Assembly: GCF_018968705.1 (NCBI RefSeq) | Contig: NZ_CP076668.1 | Location: 2,305,001 to 2,369,000 of the forward strand | From: Pseudomonas lijiangensis | GTDB lineage: Bacteria > Pseudomonadota > Gammaproteobacteria > Pseudomonadales > Pseudomonadaceae | Length of the DNA: 64,000 nt | Reading direction: 5' to 3' | In this document: positions 18,510 through 26,854 of the stretch, piece after piece | Layout of the letters: the number at the start of each line of letters is the position of its first letter | Position numbering within the stretch: the first letter of the stretch is position 1 | The notes under the pieces: model-generated | Database searches by the model: none | What the model saw: the letters and a program-made list of their open reading frames with translations, nothing else | Told to the model about the DNA's origin: nothing | Position numbers and translations under genes: made by a program

Positions 18510-18812
18510 ATGCATATCAATGCCATGAACGGGTTGGAAATCCGCTTTATCGAAGACACGGACCCGTTTTTCGAGAGCCGCCTCAAGCTGCATGTCGATC
18601 AGCTTCAGGACGCGCAAGGATGCCTTGGGTATGCGCTAAGTCGCAGCGCTCATGAGCCTTGTCTGTGGATTTTGAGCGGCCATTGGGCAAGTGCTTGCGA
18701 GATGACCGAACATTTCGCCAGTTCAGCCATGTCGGCGCTGATCAGTTTCCTGATCGAGTCTGGTGCAAACCTGACGTTTGTCAGCTTCATCACTCCTCAG
18801 GCTGAGCATTGA
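18510..18812 (+). CDS. Small protein resembling the ABM (antibiotic biosynthesis monooxygenase) fold
   Basis: A 100-residue cytoplasmic protein starting at ATG 18510. The pattern LEIRFIEDTDPFFESRLKLHVDQLQDAQGCLGYALSR-type strand-helix-strand, then PCLWILSGHW and HFASSAMSAL, fits the ferredoxin-like ABM fold (a helix, a G-C-L-G-Y turn, a strand with W). Such proteins act as monooxygenases or heme/quinol-binding proteins. It is convergent with the Lrp-type regulator gene and ends 6 bases from it. The assignment is by pattern only. Confidence 0.5.
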   Translation: MHINAMNGLEIRFIEDTDPFFESRLKLHVDQLQDAQGCLGYALSRSAHEPCLWILSGHWASACEMTEHFASSAMSALISFLIESGANLTFVSFITPQAEH

Positions 18813-18818
18813 CACGGG

Positions 18819-19313
18819 TTATCTGGGTTCTGCAAGAGTCAACCCGTTGGGCGGCAGTGGCAGGGCTGTCTTGTAGAGCACCTGCTTGAGAGCGAAGCTG
18901 GAACGGATATTCGCGACCCCCGGAATCTTCGACAGGTGATCCAGGATGAAACGTTCCAGGTCCTGAATGTTGGCCACCAGAATACGCAGCAGATAATCGG
19001 CATCTCCGGTCATCAGGTAGCACTCCATCACTTCCGGTCGGTCGGCCACCGCCTGCTCGAACAGTCGCAAGGCATTTTCGACCTGTTTTTCCAGGCTGAC
19101 ATGGATGAACACATTGAGATGCAGGCCCAGCACCTGAGGGTCCAGCAGTGTCACCTGGCCTTTGATCAGGCCCGCTTCCTCCATGGCCTTGACCCGGTTG
19201 AAGCAGGGCGTGGGCGAGAGGTTTACCGAGCGTCCCAGGTCCGCATTGGTGATCCCGGCGTCCTGCTGCAGCGTGTTCAGAATACTGATATCGGTTCGGT
19301 CCAGTTTTTTCAA
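18819..19313 (-). CDS. Lrp/AsnC family transcriptional regulator
   Basis: A 164-residue regulator. The start is set at TTG 19313 ([15 protein letters not shown]), with AGAGG 9 bases upstream; a TTG six codons further out overlaps that ribosome site. The HTH ([23 protein letters not shown]) is followed by the RAM ligand-binding domain with [17 protein letters not shown], the standard amino-acid-sensing motif. It is divergent to the EamA exporter gene (19456), so it probably controls that gene in response to an amino acid. Confidence 0.88.
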   Translation of the reverse strand: MKKLDRTDISILNTLQQDAGITNADLGRSVNLSPTPCFNRVKAMEEAGLIKGQVTLLDPQVLGLHLNVFIHVSLEKQVENALRLFEQAVADRPEVMECYLMTGDADYLLRILVANIQDLERFILDHLSKIPGVANIRSSFALKQVLYKTALPLPPNGLTLAEPR

Positions 19314-19455
19314 AAGAATAAACCTCTGCAAAATCGTGATTTGGCAGAGATTACATCTTTGATCTGATGGATTGATAGCCGAGAAGGGAGAAACTTTCTC
19401 CCGATACGCCAGTTAAAATTTTTCCCTCGAAGCGCTCGTTCAGAAGAGGGAAAAC

Positions 19456-20406
19456 ATGTCAGACGCAAGCAAGCACAGTGCCCTGGTGAACGACCCGGCA
19501 CATTCGCAGAGCCTGGTGTCTTCGCCCAAGGCCAAGGGTGTGCTTCTCTTGATCGTGGCAATCCTGATCTGGGGCGCTAACTGGCCGGTCATGAAAGCTG
19601 GCCTTGAGCATGTCACACCGGTCTGGTTTTCAACCTTGCGCTTTGCGAGCGGTGCAGCCTGTCTGCTGGCATTGCAACTGGTGACCGGCAAGCTGCGGCT
19701 GCCCACCCGCCAGGATCTGCCTCTGATCCTGAGTGTCGGCCTGCTGCAAATGCTGACCTTCACTGTGCTGGGCGCCATTGCCATGACTCAGGTGCCGGCT
19801 GGCCGCTCTGCCGTTCTGGCCTACACCACGCCGCTGTGGGTGACGCCGATTGCCGTCATGTTCCTGCGGGAGAAACTGTCCACGCGACAACTGATCGGCA
19901 CGTTGCTGGGGGGCGTCGGTGTCTGTGTGCTGTTCAATCCCCTGACGCTGGACTGGGGCAACGGCGCATTGGTGAAAGCCAACCTGATGCTGCTGGCAGC
20001 TTCCTTCTGCTGGGCAATGTGCATCCTGCATCTGCGCTACTCAAAAAACACCACCAGTGCTTACCAACTGGCCCCCTGGCAGATGCTGGTTGCCACCATT
20101 CCCCTGATCGCGCTGGCTTACTTCACGGAAGGGCCTTTTACCGGTGACGGCTCGAGAACCCTGTGGGAGATCCTGATTTTCATGGGGCCTCTGGCAACAG
20201 CGTTCTGCTTTTGCGCGGTCAATGCGGCCAGCATGTGGCTGTCCAGCACCAGCATGTCGACGGCAATGCTCGGTGTGCCGGTCGTGGGGCTGTTGATGTC
20301 GGTGATCTTCATGGGTGAGCAACTGACGATGACGTTGATTGTCGGGATCATGGCAATCATCGGCGGCATCCTGATCGTGACGGTCAAGCGTTCCAGCGCA
20401 GCCTGA
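19456..20406 (+). CDS. EamA/RhaT-family (DMT) metabolite exporter
   Basis: A 316-residue inner-membrane protein with ten predicted transmembrane helices in two EamA repeats (ILIWGANWPVMKAGLEH begins the first; LLAASFCWAMCILHLRYSK begins the second). About 25 polar residues precede the first helix. AGAGGG precedes the ATG. The family exports amino acids and other metabolites. The divergent Lrp-type gene suggests an amino acid substrate, as in other Lrp-DMT pairs; this is an inference. Confidence 0.85.
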   Translation: MSDASKHSALVNDPAHSQSLVSSPKAKGVLLLIVAILIWGANWPVMKAGLEHVTPVWFSTLRFASGAACLLALQLVTGKLRLPTRQDLPLILSVGLLQMLTFTVLGAIAMTQVPAGRSAVLAYTTPLWVTPIAVMFLREKLSTRQLIGTLLGGVGVCVLFNPLTLDWGNGALVKANLMLLAASFCWAMCILHLRYSKNTTSAYQLAPWQMLVATIPLIALAYFTEGPFTGDGSRTLWEILIFMGPLATAFCFCAVNAASMWLSSTSMSTAMLGVPVVGLLMSVIFMGEQLTMTLIVGIMAIIGGILIVTVKRSSAA

Positions 20407-20620
20407 TTCACCGATTAATGAAACTGACTCATGGCGGTTAGCGGATTCAGCTGACTAATCACTGGCTCTTGAGGTTGATAGATTGGGCGTGTCGTGTCAC
20501 CGCAAAGGGATTCGGCACACTCGACGCAGCCGCTTACAGAGTGGGCATGAGCCAGGCACTCTCTGATTGAAGTCCCTCATGCCCCGCGGAGCGCTCATCC
20601 ATATAGATGGAGGACTGTCT

Positions 20621-21109
20621 TTGAAGACGCTCGCAGCAACAGCACTTTCCCTTTCTCTTCTGGCAGCCGAGGCCCATAGCGAGACGAGTCCGGTTGTGAC
20701 TGTCACTCAAAACGGCTCTCAGCCTTCGGCCAAGGGGCCAACGGATTACTTCACCGGCCAGGTGCGCGTGGATGCTCCTTTCAAGGGCACCGGCGATGCA
20801 CGCGTCAGTGGTGCGACAGTCACCTTCGAGCCGGGCGCTCGCACGGCCTGGCATACCCATCCACTGGGTCAGACCCTGATCGTCACTGCAGGTACGGGGC
20901 TGGTCCAGCAGCAGGGGCAGCCGATCAGGACCATCCGGCCTGGCGATACGGTATGGATTCCACCTCATACCCGGCACTGGCATGGCGCGACGGCGAAAAC
21001 CGGCATGACCCACATCGCGATTGCCGAGGTTCTGGATGGCAAGGTCGTGGACTGGATGCAACAGGTCAGCGATCAGGAATACGCTCAGGCGACTGCGCTG
21101 GATAAGTGA
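20621..21109 (+). CDS. Exported cupin-domain protein
   Basis: A 162-residue single-domain cupin. The TTG at 20621 is chosen as the start because GGAGG (20609-20613) lies 7 bases before it and it yields a proper signal peptide (MKTLAATALSLSLLAAEAHS). Cupin motif 1 is AWHTHPLGQTLIVTAG and motif 2 is RPGDTVWIPPHTRHWHGA, giving His ligands for one metal. The pattern matches hydroxynitrile-lyase-like and carboxymuconolactone-associated cupins. The substrate is unknown. It ends next to the convergent MocA-like gene. Confidence 0.78.
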   Translation: MKTLAATALSLSLLAAEAHSETSPVVTVTQNGSQPSAKGPTDYFTGQVRVDAPFKGTGDARVSGATVTFEPGARTAWHTHPLGQTLIVTAGTGLVQQQGQPIRTIRPGDTVWIPPHTRHWHGATAKTGMTHIAIAEVLDGKVVDWMQQVSDQEYAQATALDK

Positions 21110-21709
21110 TTATCGAGCGTTTGGAAGATCCTGCAGAATCTGTTCCGGCGTATCGACGTCGCGCACGGTGCCGGGATCATCGGTTGCCATGAGGTCGCAA
21201 ACCGAGGCATTGGCTGTCAGCAGTGTTCTGGCACCCTGATCGCCTTCGAGTAGCAGCAGTTCTGGCCATAATTGACGACCGATGATTACCGGATGGCCGC
21301 GCTGTCCTGCATACACCGGCTGTGCGATCCGCTGCGGGTCGGCCAGTTGCACAAGGCTTCGCAGGGTAGCCGTTTGCAGCCAGGGCATGTCGGCAAGCAG
21401 GATGGCGACTGCGATGGCGGGCGAGGGCATCAGTGCTTCGATGCCGCTGGCCAGGCTGTGTCCCATACCCAGATCGGCCTGTTCGCTGCGCACGATGCCG
21501 ACATCGGGCACAATCCCCAGCGCTTGCGCATCGTCATCGCTGCGCAGCACCACCCAGACCTCATTGAAGGACTGTCGGGCAGTGTCGATACTGGCTTGCA
21601 GCATGGTGCGCCCGTCGGGCAGAAGCGCCCGGCGCTTGTCGTCCGCAAAGCGTCGGCTGCGTCCGGCAGCCAATATGAGGCCGATTACGTGGGGTGCAGA
21701 CTCATTCAT
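21110..21709 (-). CDS. MocA/MobA-like nucleotidyltransferase
   Basis: A 199-residue cytoplasmic enzyme. The ATG at 21709 (MNESAPHVIGLILAAG) has AGGA upstream; the longer frame is not needed. The NTP-transferase signature LILAAGRSRRFADDKR is complete, followed by VWVVLRSDDD, LLADMPWL (the metal-binding Asp) and GHPVIIGR. This pattern is that of the molybdenum cofactor cytidylyl/guanylyltransferase family, which attaches CMP or GMP to molybdopterin for xanthine dehydrogenase-type enzymes. No molybdoenzyme gene is adjacent, so the partner is elsewhere or the substrate differs. Confidence 0.78.
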   Translation of the reverse strand: MNESAPHVIGLILAAGRSRRFADDKRRALLPDGRTMLQASIDTARQSFNEVWVVLRSDDDAQALGIVPDVGIVRSEQADLGMGHSLASGIEALMPSPAIAVAILLADMPWLQTATLRSLVQLADPQRIAQPVYAGQRGHPVIIGRQLWPELLLLEGDQGARTLLTANASVCDLMATDDPGTVRDVDTPEQILQDLPNAR

Positions 21710-21870
21710 CCGGAGTCCTTGAGAGCAGGAACAGAGTTGAACAGGCATCATAGAAGACGCACAGGGATTCATTAAGCCCGCAAGCGGGATGCCGTCATGA
21801 GCTGTTTTCATGAGTAGGCAGATGGTTTTGTACGGACAGTGTGGCCGTTCTGTCCGAAAGATGGAAATTC

Positions 21871-21894
21871 ATGACCAAATCGCAATATAGTCAC
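21871..21894. promoter_or_regulatory. Operator-like site upstream of tetR (copy 1)
   Basis: TGAC-N14-GTCA, 24 bases, located 39 bases before the tetR start. Its reverse complement reads GTGACTAT-N9-TGGTCA, the same as the site before the RND adaptor gene (22557-22580) but in the opposite orientation. It probably binds the TetR protein for autoregulation. Confidence 0.6.
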
Positions 21895-21932
21895 TATTTA
21901 TCAATCAAGGTCACGCAAGCCGGGCTGGAAAA

Positions 21933-22547
21933 ATGACTGAAAGACAGAATGTATCCCCTTCGCGTGGTCCGTTGGATCATAACGTTCGTGACCAGATCGT
22001 CGAAGCCGCCACCGAGCACTTCGGCCATTATGGTTACGAGAAAACCACGGTGTCCGACCTGGCCCGTGCCATCGGCTTTTCCAAGGCCTATATCTACAAG
22101 TTCTTCGATTCCAAACAGGCTATCGGTGAGGTGATTTGTACCAATCGTCTGGCCGCCATCATGGAAATCGTCAATGCCGCCGTGGTGGATGCGCCGACCG
22201 CTTCCGAAAAGCTGCGGCGAATGCTCAAGGCCTTGGTGGAGGCGGGCAGCAGCCTGTTTTTTCATGATCGAAAGCTCTTTGACATTGCCGCTGTTTCGGC
22301 CAGGGATCAGTGGCCTTCTGCGCGCGGCCATGAAGTGCGGTTGCGGCAGTTGATCGAGCAGATTGTCCGGGAAGGTCGGGAAGCGGGCGAATTCGAGCGC
22401 AAGACGCCGCTGGATGAGGTGAGCAATGCCATTTATCTGGTGATGTGGCCCTACATCAACCCCGTGTTGTTGCAGTACAGCCTTGATCGTGCCGAGGAGA
22501 CAACCGTCCATCTGTCGGCATTGATATTACGCAGCATGGCGCCTTAG
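21933..22547 (+). CDS. TetR family regulator of the adjacent RND operon
   Basis: A 204-residue regulator with the N-terminal TetR domain: HNVRDQIVEAATEHFGHYGYEKTTVSDLARAIGFSKAYIYKFFDSK. The C-terminal ligand-binding domain is longer and contains LRRMLKALVEAGSSLFFHDR. It lies 80 bases upstream of the efflux adaptor gene on the same strand. Matching operator-like sites flank it on both sides, so it probably represses both itself and the pump genes until a toxic ligand binds. Confidence 0.87.
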   Translation: MTERQNVSPSRGPLDHNVRDQIVEAATEHFGHYGYEKTTVSDLARAIGFSKAYIYKFFDSKQAIGEVICTNRLAAIMEIVNAAVVDAPTASEKLRRMLKALVEAGSSLFFHDRKLFDIAAVSARDQWPSARGHEVRLRQLIEQIVREGREAGEFERKTPLDEVSNAIYLVMWPYINPVLLQYSLDRAEETTVHLSALILRSMAP

Positions 22548-22556
22548 CTTGAAGTT

Positions 22557-22580
22557 GTGACTATTGACTTAATTGGTCAC
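22557..22580. promoter_or_regulatory. Operator-like site upstream of the RND operon (copy 2)
   Basis: GTGAC-N14-GTCAC in the gap between tetR and the adaptor gene. It shares GTGACTAT and TGGTCA at identical spacing with the site at 21871-21894. The inner TTGACT of this site could overlap a -35 element. Confidence 0.6.
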
Positions 22581-22627
22581 TAGAATGAGAATCTGGCTCT
22601 GGATCATCTTTCTGAGCCCGTGCCCTC

Positions 22628-23737
22628 ATGTCCCGTCGCCGATCTGCTGTCGTTGCCTTTTGTTTGCTGCCGCTCTTCCTGACAGGGTGTGGCGACTCCT
22701 CCGTCGCCCCTGATCCACGCCTTCAAGCGCCGCTGGTCAGGGTCGCTACGGTTCAGGAATCAACGGATATTTCCCGTTCCTTTACCGGCACCGTTGCGGC
22801 GCGTATTCAGAGCGATCTGGGTTTTCGTGTCTCGGGCAAGGTGCTTGAGCGCCTGGTCGATACCGGTCAGAGCGTCCGGCAAGGTCAGCCGCTGATGCGT
22901 ATTGACCCGGTAGACCTCGGCCTGCAGGCCAAGGCACAGCAAGACGCGGTCACTGCCGCGCAGGCAGTGGCCAGGCAGGCGGTCGACGACGAAGCGCGGT
23001 ATCGGAATCTGGTCGCTACCGGCGCCGTTTCGGCTTCTACCTACGCCCAGATAAAAGCGGCGGCGGATTCGGCCAAGGCGCAACTCAGTGCTGCCCAAGC
23101 CCAGGCCAATGTGGCCCGCAACGCCACCAGCTATACCGTTCTGCTGGCTGACGCCGATGGCGTCGTGGTGGAAACCCTGGCCGAGCCCGGTCAGGTTGTC
23201 AGTGCTGGGCAACCGGTGGTGAGGCTGGCGCGGGCGGGGCAGCGTGAGGCCATCGTGCACTTGCCCGAAACCCTGCGCCCGGCTGTGGGCTCCGTGGCAC
23301 AAGCCACCCTGTATGGCAGCAGCCTGGGTGCAGTGCCTGCGAAATTGCGCCTGCTCTCCAACGCCGCCGATCCCGTGACCCGCACGTTCGAGGCGAGGTA
23401 TGTACTTGAGGGGGCGATGGCCAGCGCACCGCTGGGGGCGACGGTCAGTCTGCAGATCGCTTATGGCGCAGCGTCCGCTCAAGCTCTTCAAATCCCCATG
23501 GGTGCGCTTTACGATCCGGGCACCGGCACCGGTGTGTGGACCATCTCTGGCAAGCCTTTGAAGGTGAGTTGGAAACCCGTTCAGGTGCTTGCCCTGCATG
23601 ACGATGTGGTACGGATAACCGGCAATCTCAAGGCCGGCGAGCAAGTGGTGGCATTGGGAGCCCATCTGCTGCATGACGGCGATCAGGTCCGGCTGAGCGA
23701 AACACTGGATGCCAGAGTCGTCGGGAGCCAGCCATGA
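22628..23737 (+). CDS. RND efflux periplasmic adaptor (membrane fusion lipoprotein)
   Basis: A 369-residue HlyD/AcrA-type adaptor anchored to the inner membrane. The signal peptide ends in a lipobox (LFLTGC, Cys near residue 21). Barrel-sandwich halves are SDLGFRVSGKVLERLVDTGQ and YTVLLADADGVVVETLAEPG, separated by an alpha hairpin rich in Ala/Gln (AKAQQDAVTAAQAVARQAV). It links the pump to an outer-membrane channel. The stop overlaps the pump start by four bases (ATGA), so the two are translationally coupled. Part of a tetR-controlled group ending with a ketoacyl synthase. Confidence 0.9.
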   Translation: MSRRRSAVVAFCLLPLFLTGCGDSSVAPDPRLQAPLVRVATVQESTDISRSFTGTVAARIQSDLGFRVSGKVLERLVDTGQSVRQGQPLMRIDPVDLGLQAKAQQDAVTAAQAVARQAVDDEARYRNLVATGAVSASTYAQIKAAADSAKAQLSAAQAQANVARNATSYTVLLADADGVVVETLAEPGQVVSAGQPVVRLARAGQREAIVHLPETLRPAVGSVAQATLYGSSLGAVPAKLRLLSNAADPVTRTFEARYVLEGAMASAPLGATVSLQIAYGAASAQALQIPMGALYDPGTGTGVWTISGKPLKVSWKPVQVLALHDDVVRITGNLKAGEQVVALGAHLLHDGDQVRLSETLDARVVGSQP

Positions 23738-26700
23738 GCGAGGGGCGTTTCAATCTGTCGGCGCTCGCCGTTCGCGAGCGCTCCATCACCCTGTTCCTGA
23801 TTTTTCTGATTTCCGCTGCCGGGATCCTGGCCTTCTTCGGCCTGGGACGTGCGGAAGACCCGCCGTTCACGGTCAAGCAGATGACGGTGATCACCGTATG
23901 GCCGGGTGCGACGGCGCAGGAAATGCAGGATCAGGTCGCCGAGCCGCTGGAAAAGCGCCTGCAGGAACTGCGCTGGTACGATCGGTCGGAAACTTACACG
24001 CGCCCGGGCATGGCTTTCACCATGCTGTCGCTGCTCGACAGCACGCCACCTTCGCAAGTGCAGGAAGAGTTCTATCAGGCGCGCAAGAAGATCGGTGACG
24101 AAGCCAGGCTCTTGCCGGCAGGTGTCATCGGTCCCATGGTCAATGACGAATTCTCCGATGTGACCTTCGCGCTGTTTGCTCTCAAAGCCAAAGGCGAGCC
24201 GCAACGGCTGTTGGTGCGCGATGCCGAGTCGCTGCGCCAGCGTCTGCTGCACGTGCCGGGCGTGAAAAAGGTCAACATCATTGGCGAGCAGGCCGAGCGC
24301 ATCTTTGTGTCCTTCTCCCATGATCGTCTTGCGACGCTGGGCATTTCCCCTCAGGAGATTTTCTCAGCCCTGAACAGCCAGAACGTGCTCACCCCGGCCG
24401 GTTCGATTGAAACACTGGGGCCGCAGGTCTTTCTGCGCCTGGACGGCGCTTTCGACAGGCTGAAAAAGATTCGTGACACACCGGTTTCGGTGCAGGGCCG
24501 TACCCTGAAGCTGTCGGACGTAGCGACCGTCGAGCGCGGCTATGAAGACCCGGCGACCTTCCAGGTACGCAATAACGGAGAGCCGGCCTTGTTGCTGGGC
24601 GTCGTGATGCGCGAAGGCTGGAACGGCCTGGACCTGGGCAAGGCCCTGGACGCGGAAACCACGAAAATCAACGACGGCATGCCACTGGGCATGACCCTGA
24701 GCAAGGTGACCGACCAATCGGTGAACATCAGTTCATCGGTCGATGAGTTCATGGTCAAGTTCTTCATCGCCTTGCTGGTGGTGATGCTGGTCTGTTTCCT
24801 CAGCATGGGCTGGCGAGTGGGTGTCGTGGTGGCGGCTGCCGTGCCTTTGACGCTGGCGGTGGTCTTCGTGGTGATGGCGGCCACCGGCAAGAACTTCGAC
24901 CGTATCACCCTGGGTTCTCTGATCCTGGCGCTGGGGTTGCTGGTGGACGACGCAATCATCGCAATCGAAATGATGGTGGTGAAAATGGAGGAGGGCTACA
25001 GCCGCATGGCCGCATCGGCCTATGCCTGGAGCCATACCGCGGCGCCCATGCTCTCCGGCACGCTGGTGACCGCCATCGGCTTCATGCCCAACGGTTTTGC
25101 CCAGTCCACGGCTGGTGAATACACCAGCAACATGTTCTGGATCGTCGGCATTGCGCTTATTGCGTCCTGGGTTGTCGCCGTGGTGTTCACGCCTTACCTG
25201 GGCGTGAAGCTGCTGCCGGAGCTCAAGCAGGTGGAGGGCGGTCATGAGGCGATCTACAACACGCCCAACTACAACCGTTTTCGCGGCTTCCTGAGAAACG
25301 TCATTGCGCGTAAATGGCTGGTCGCCGGTACGGTAATCGGGGCCTTTGTGGTGGCGATTGTCGGCATGGGGCTGGTCAAGAAACAGTTCTTCCCGACATC
25401 CGACCGGCCGGAAGTGCTGATCGAAGTGCAGATGCCATACGGCACCTCCATCGAGCAGACCAGCGCTGCTGTTGCCAAGGTCGAAGCCTGGCTGCAAAAG
25501 CAGAAGGAAGCCCGGATCGTCACGTCCTACATCGGCCAGGGCGCACCGCGTTTCTATCTGGCCATGGCGCCGGAACTGCCTGATCCATCCTTTGCCAAGA
25601 TTGTGGTCCTGACGGACAGCCAGGAGGCACGTGAAGCCCTCAAGTTCCGTATCCGTGAGGCGGCTGCCGAAGGGCTGGCGCCTGAGGCGCAGGTCCGGGT
25701 GACTCAACTGGTGTTTGGTCCGTATTCGCCGTTCCCCGTGGCCTATCGCGTGATGGGGCCTGACCCCTTGAAGTTGCGCGAAATCGCTGGCCAGGTTCAG
25801 AAGGTATTGCAGGCAAGCCCGATGATGAGGACCGTCAATACCGACTGGGGACCGTTGGTGCCTGTGCTGCATTTTTCGCTGGATCAGGATCGCCTGCAGG
25901 CCGTGGGTCTGACGTCGAATGCTGTCGCGCAGCAATTGCAGTTTCTGCTGGCGGGTGTACCCATCACGGCGGTTCGGGAAGATATCCGCTCGGTGCAGGT
26001 GGTAGGTCGGGCAGCGGGTGACATTCGCCTCGATCCCGCGAAGATTGCCGGTTTCACCCTGGTGGGTTCGGCCGGGCAGCGTATTCCGCTGTCTCAGGTG
26101 GGCGATGTCGATGTGCGGATGGAAGACCCCATTCTGCGACGCCGGGATCGCACGCCCACCATCACGGTGCGCGGCGACATCGCCGAGGGCCTGCAACCGC
26201 CCGATGTGTCCAGCGTTGTCCTGAAGCAACTGCAACCGGTCATCGACGCGCTGCCCGATGGCTACCGGATCGTTGAAGCAGGTTCGAGCGAAGAGTCGGC
26301 CAAGGCCAGCAAGGCGATGCTGCCGCTGTTCCCGATCATGATTGCACTGACCTTGCTGATCATCATCCTTCAGGTGCGGTCGATCTCGGCCATGATCATG
26401 GTGTTTTTCACCGCACCGCTGGGGTTGATCGGCGTGGTGCCGACTCTGCTGCTTTTCCAGCAACCCTTTGGCATCAACGCTCTGGTGGGCCTGATCGCGC
26501 TGTCGGGGATCCTGATGCGCAATACCCTGATCCTGATCGGCCAGATTCAGGACAACAAGGCCCAGGGCCTCGACCCTTTCCGTGCCGTGGTGGAAGCCAC
26601 CGTGCAGCGTGCCCGTCCTGTACTGCTGACAGCGCTGGCGGCAATCCTGGCTTTCATCCCGCTGACCCATTCGGTGTTCTGGGGAACGCTGGCCTACACC

Positions 26701-26814
26701 CTGATCGGCGGCACCTTTGGCGGCACCATCATGACGTTGGTGTTCCTGCCTGCGATGTACGCCATCTGGTTCAGGATCCGCCCTGATACCGGGCCAACCG
26801 AAAAGACAGCATGA
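23734..26814 (+). CDS. RND efflux transporter permease (MexK/TriC-like)
   Basis: A 1026-residue proton-driven inner-membrane pump with the usual RND layout: an N-terminal helix, a periplasmic loop, helices 2-6, a second loop and helices 8-12. The proton-relay aspartates are in [18 protein letters not shown]. It differs from AcrB-type pumps in its N-terminus (RSITLFLIFLISAAGILAF) and in RAEDPPFTVKQMTV, which is typical of the MexK/TriC-like branch. The substrate is unknown; relatives export biocides such as triclosan. No outer-membrane channel gene follows; a ketoacyl synthase gene begins 40 bases downstream. Confidence 0.92.
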   Translation: MSEGRFNLSALAVRERSITLFLIFLISAAGILAFFGLGRAEDPPFTVKQMTVITVWPGATAQEMQDQVAEPLEKRLQELRWYDRSETYTRPGMAFTMLSLLDSTPPSQVQEEFYQARKKIGDEARLLPAGVIGPMVNDEFSDVTFALFALKAKGEPQRLLVRDAESLRQRLLHVPGVKKVNIIGEQAERIFVSFSHDRLATLGISPQEIFSALNSQNVLTPAGSIETLGPQVFLRLDGAFDRLKKIRDTPVSVQGRTLKLSDVATVERGYEDPATFQVRNNGEPALLLGVVMREGWNGLDLGKALDAETTKINDGMPLGMTLSKVTDQSVNISSSVDEFMVKFFIALLVVMLVCFLSMGWRVGVVVAAAVPLTLAVVFVVMAATGKNFDRITLGSLILALGLLVDDAIIAIEMMVVKMEEGYSRMAASAYAWSHTAAPMLSGTLVTAIGFMPNGFAQSTAGEYTSNMFWIVGIALIASWVVAVVFTPYLGVKLLPELKQVEGGHEAIYNTPNYNRFRGFLRNVIARKWLVAGTVIGAFVVAIVGMGLVKKQFFPTSDRPEVLIEVQMPYGTSIEQTSAAVAKVEAWLQKQKEARIVTSYIGQGAPRFYLAMAPELPDPSFAKIVVLTDSQEAREALKFRIREAAAEGLAPEAQVRVTQLVFGPYSPFPVAYRVMGPDPLKLREIAGQVQKVLQASPMMRTVNTDWGPLVPVLHFSLDQDRLQAVGLTSNAVAQQLQFLLAGVPITAVREDIRSVQVVGRAAGDIRLDPAKIAGFTLVGSAGQRIPLSQVGDVDVRMEDPILRRRDRTPTITVRGDIAEGLQPPDVSSVVLKQLQPVIDALPDGYRIVEAGSSEESAKASKAMLPLFPIMIALTLLIIILQVRSISAMIMVFFTAPLGLIGVVPTLLLFQQPFGINALVGLIALSGILMRNTLILIGQIQDNKAQGLDPFRAVVEATVQRARPVLLTALAAILAFIPLTHSVFWGTLAYTLIGGTFGGTIMTLVFLPAMYAIWFRIRPDTGPTEKTA

Positions 26815-26854
26815 CCCGCGTCTTGCTGCCGACTGTGTAAAAAAGAGGTTTTGA

